Shown here piece by piece: positions 5,564 to 7,596 of a stretch of DNA of 7,596 bases. The notes beneath the pieces are model-generated. The model searched no databases. It was not told the origin of the DNA and worked only from the letters and a program-made list of their open reading frames with translations. Origin of the DNA: Syntrophomonadaceae bacterium (lineage in GTDB: Bacteria > Bacillota > Syntrophomonadia > Syntrophomonadales > Syntrophomonadaceae); contig JAAZOA010000005.1 in assembly GCA_012798055.1 (NCBI GenBank), forward strand, positions 1 to 7,596. Reading direction: 5' to 3'. Positions within the stretch are counted from its first letter, which is position 1. Each line of letters opens with the position of its first letter. Made by a program: the position numbers and the translations under genes.

Positions 5564-7596
5564 ATGTTTTGCGTGGATGTGACAGTCAATATACCCGCCA
5601 GGCAATTGAGCAGCCGCTATACTTATGCGGTACCAAGGCAATGGCTGGATGAAATCGCAGTGGGCAAAAGGGTCTGGGTGGATTTCAGGGGGCAAGGGAC
5701 CGAAGGCTATATTGTCAGCCTGCCCAGACCCTGCGAAGATGCGGAAGTGAAGCCCTTGCAGAAAATACTGGACACTGCCCCCATTTTGGACGAACACCTG
5801 CTGCAATTGGCCCAGTGGATGAGTGAAAATTATTTCTGCCCTATGGCTGTCATTTTAAATCTCATGGTCCCCAGAGGGCTCCATAAAAACAAAGCTAAAG
5901 TGGTGATCCCTGCCATTTTCCCCCATGAGTTCGACCTGCTGGTGTCCCAGGGAAAAATCCTGAACCGCGGGTTTTTTGCCAGGCTATGGGAACAGGGCGA
6001 ATTAGCCTGGAGCGAGGCTCATAAATGGTCCGAGCCGCAGGAACTGGCGGAGTACGAGAAGCAAGGGTTTATCATTTGTCCCGAGGTATATCGCCCAATT
6101 AAAGTACCTAAACCAAACGCCATTTACCGCCTAACCCGAGTAGTCCCTGAAGCGGAGCTGGCCGAAATGAAGCGCTGGGCCCCGCGCCAGGCGGAAGTGA
6201 TCGAGATCCTTTCTGCTTCTCAAGATGTTGATGGTGAACAATTGGCCAGGGAAACAGCCTCGCATGCTTTAAAAACACTTATCAAAAAGGGTATTGTGGA
6301 AGCAAATCCACCTGGGACAGTGGTTTTGGAAACCGGATGGAACATGAGCCCCGAACAGGAAATGGCAGTTGCGCAAGTGAAAAAAGCCATGGAATGCGGC
6401 CAATATGCGGAAATGCTCCTGTTCGGAGTCACTGGCAGCGGCAAGACCGAGGTCTATTTGCGGGCAGCCCAACTGGCTCTGGCTGCTGGCAGGGGAGTCA
6501 TCGTGCTGGTTCCTGAGATCGCTTTGACTAGGCAGCTGGTAGAGGTATTCGCTGCCCGGATCGAGGGACTGGCTGTCCTGCACAGTGGCATGTCAGATGG
6601 AGAGCGCTTTGCGGAATGGAAACGTATCAAGGAGGGACAGGCCAGACTGGTGCTGGGAGCCAGGTCCGCCGTATTTGCCCCTGTCTCGGAACTGGGGCTG
6701 ATCATTATAGATGAGGAACAGGAAGGCACTTTCAAGCAGGAAGAATGGCCCCGTTATCATGCCAGGGAGGTTGCCGAGAAGCGGGCCAGGCTATCAGATG
6801 CAGTGTTGCTGGCAGGCAGTGCGACTCCGGCCCTGGAAACCTATAATAAGACTGCATTGGGCGAGTCGAAACTGCTGGTACTCCAGGAAAGGGTCGGTGG
6901 AGGACGATTACCCCACATAACCATAGAAGACCTGCGCCAGTCCTTCAAGGGACAGAGGCGAGGCATGATTTCCCCTAATCTGCGGGACAAAATCTCTATG
7001 AACCTATGCCGGGGAGAACAGATAATTCTCTTCATCAACCGGCGCGGCTATGCTCCGGTGACACTATGCTGGGATTGCGGGCAGATCAGGTTATGCCCCA
7101 CATGTTCAGTGGGAATGACCCATCACCGGGATATTGGCTATGATGTATGCCATTACTGCAATCGCCGCTTGCCGCCGCTCAGAACCTGCTCCTATTGCGG
7201 GAGCAGCCACTTGCAGCATGTTGGCATGGGAACCCAAAGAGTCGAAGAGGAAATCAGGCAGTTGTTCCCTGAAGCCCGCATAGAGCGATTGGACCTGGAC
7301 AGCAGTCGCAGGAAGGGAGCCCAGCAGTCGATACTGACCAGGATGAAGGAAAAACAGATAGACATCCTGATCGGGACCCAGATGATCGCAAAGGGTTTGG
7401 ATTTCCCGGGTGTTTCGCTGGTCGGGGTGGTGGATGCAGATGCCATGTTGAATATCCCCGATTTTCGCAGTGGAGAAAGGTGTTTCCAATTGCTGGTGCA
7501 AGCGGCGGGGCGAGCGGGTCGTGGAGAAATACCTGGCGAAGTGGTAATACAGACCTATAATCCTGATCACCCGGTGATAAGCATGGCCGCCGCCCA
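5564..7596 (+). CDS. priA: Primosomal protein N' / replication restart helicase PriA, 3'-truncated by the window edge
   Basis: A superfamily 2 3'-5' DNA helicase that reloads the replisome at collapsed forks. The frame is open for 677 codons to the edge; homologues are about 730-805 residues, so the C-terminal domain is missing. The N-terminus (about 1-100, VDVTVNIPARQLSSRYTYAVP) is the 3'-DNA-binding domain. Helicase motifs are Walker A GVTGSGKT (288-295), VPEIALTRQL, DEEQ (383-386), GSATP (418-422), FINRRGYAP (N492-R494), GTQMIAKGLDF (604-614) and QAAGRAGR (646-653). Eight zinc-binding cysteines (502, 505, 511, 514, 529, 532, 542, 545) have exactly the E. coli PriA spacing as I recall it. 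DEEQ is unusual: PriA normally has DEEH. The ATG at 5564 is chosen because the frame has a stop at 5543-5545 and GGGG (5554-5557) sits 6 bases before it. It lies beyond a probable terminator, so it needs readthrough or its own promoter, which I could not identify. In Bacillus, def and fmt would follow. Confidence 0.96.
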   Translation, partial: MFCVDVTVNIPARQLSSRYTYAVPRQWLDEIAVGKRVWVDFRGQGTEGYIVSLPRPCEDAEVKPLQKILDTAPILDEHLLQLAQWMSENYFCPMAVILNLMVPRGLHKNKAKVVIPAIFPHEFDLLVSQGKILNRGFFARLWEQGELAWSEAHKWSEPQELAEYEKQGFIICPEVYRPIKVPKPNAIYRLTRVVPEAELAEMKRWAPRQAEVIEILSASQDVDGEQLARETASHALKTLIKKGIVEANPPGTVVLETGWNMSPEQEMAVAQVKKAMECGQYAEMLLFGVTGSGKTEVYLRAAQLALAAGRGVIVLVPEIALTRQLVEVFAARIEGLAVLHSGMSDGERFAEWKRIKEGQARLVLGARSAVFAPVSELGLIIIDEEQEGTFKQEEWPRYHAREVAEKRARLSDAVLLAGSATPALETYNKTALGESKLLVLQERVGGGRLPHITIEDLRQSFKGQRRGMISPNLRDKISMNLCRGEQIILFINRRGYAPVTLCWDCGQIRLCPTCSVGMTHHRDIGYDVCHYCNRRLPPLRTCSYCGSSHLQHVGMGTQRVEEEIRQLFPEARIERLDLDSSRRKGAQQSILTRMKEKQIDILIGTQMIAKGLDFPGVSLVGVVDADAMLNIPDFRSGERCFQLLVQAAGRAGRGEIPGEVVIQTYNPDHPVISMAAA

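Noticed and set aside
5564..7596. Possible frameshift or degradation in priA
   Set aside because: Codon-by-codon reading stays open, and all helicase motifs and eight zinc cysteines are in one frame, with cysteine spacing as I recall it for E. coli PriA; it is only cut by the window edge.
1..7596. Mobile element, CRISPR, tRNA/rRNA or defence system
   Set aside because: No repeat arrays, transposase or recombinase motifs, cloverleaf genes or terminal inverted repeats were seen. Conserved genes and short gaps fill the window.

Overview
This window is a compact block of housekeeping genes, all on the + strand. The organism is most likely a bacterium of the class Clostridia (Firmicutes). The order yicC/yloC - remA - gmk - rpoZ - coaBC - (metK) - priA is the Firmicute 'yloC-to-priA' neighbourhood. 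remA, the Shine-Dalgarno (SD) sites rich in AAGGAGG-type motifs, the TTG start codons and an LL-diaminopimelate aminotransferase all fit a Peptococcaceae- or Syntrophomonadales-like clostridium. That family-level placement is inference from remembered gene order and protein style, not from a search.

Layout. Bases 1-1004 hold the 3' part of dapL (lysine / meso-diaminopimelate synthesis); its first ~55-60 codons lie outside the window. Its stop codon abuts the start of yicC (1005-1883, endoribonuclease family). remA (1929-2192, DNA-binding regulator), gmk (2216-2791, guanylate kinase), rpoZ (2809-3027, RNA polymerase omega), coaBC (3029-4225, coenzyme A synthesis) and metK (4255-5445, S-adenosylmethionine synthetase) follow with gaps of 1 to 45 bases. 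This is consistent with one polycistronic transcript. A perfect 11-bp hairpin at 5476-5500 follows metK and is the only terminator-like element seen. priA (5564-7596, replication restart helicase) starts after it and runs off the right edge. Its frame is open for 677 codons.

The genes are linked as growth-related core functions (cell-wall precursor and lysine supply, RNA turnover, GTP pool, transcription, CoA and SAM cofactors, replication restart) rather than as one pathway. I found no mobile elements, CRISPR, RNA genes or defence genes, and I do not see a new biological system here. The points worth a second look are small. Two probable TTG starts (rpoZ, metK) have in-frame GTG codons just upstream that would mislead gene callers. 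There is a 12-bp tandem duplication across the yicC stop. The remA and gmk translation starts are unusual. The gene order differs from Bacillus, and a few motif residues differ from family consensus, notably DEEQ in place of DEEH in PriA.
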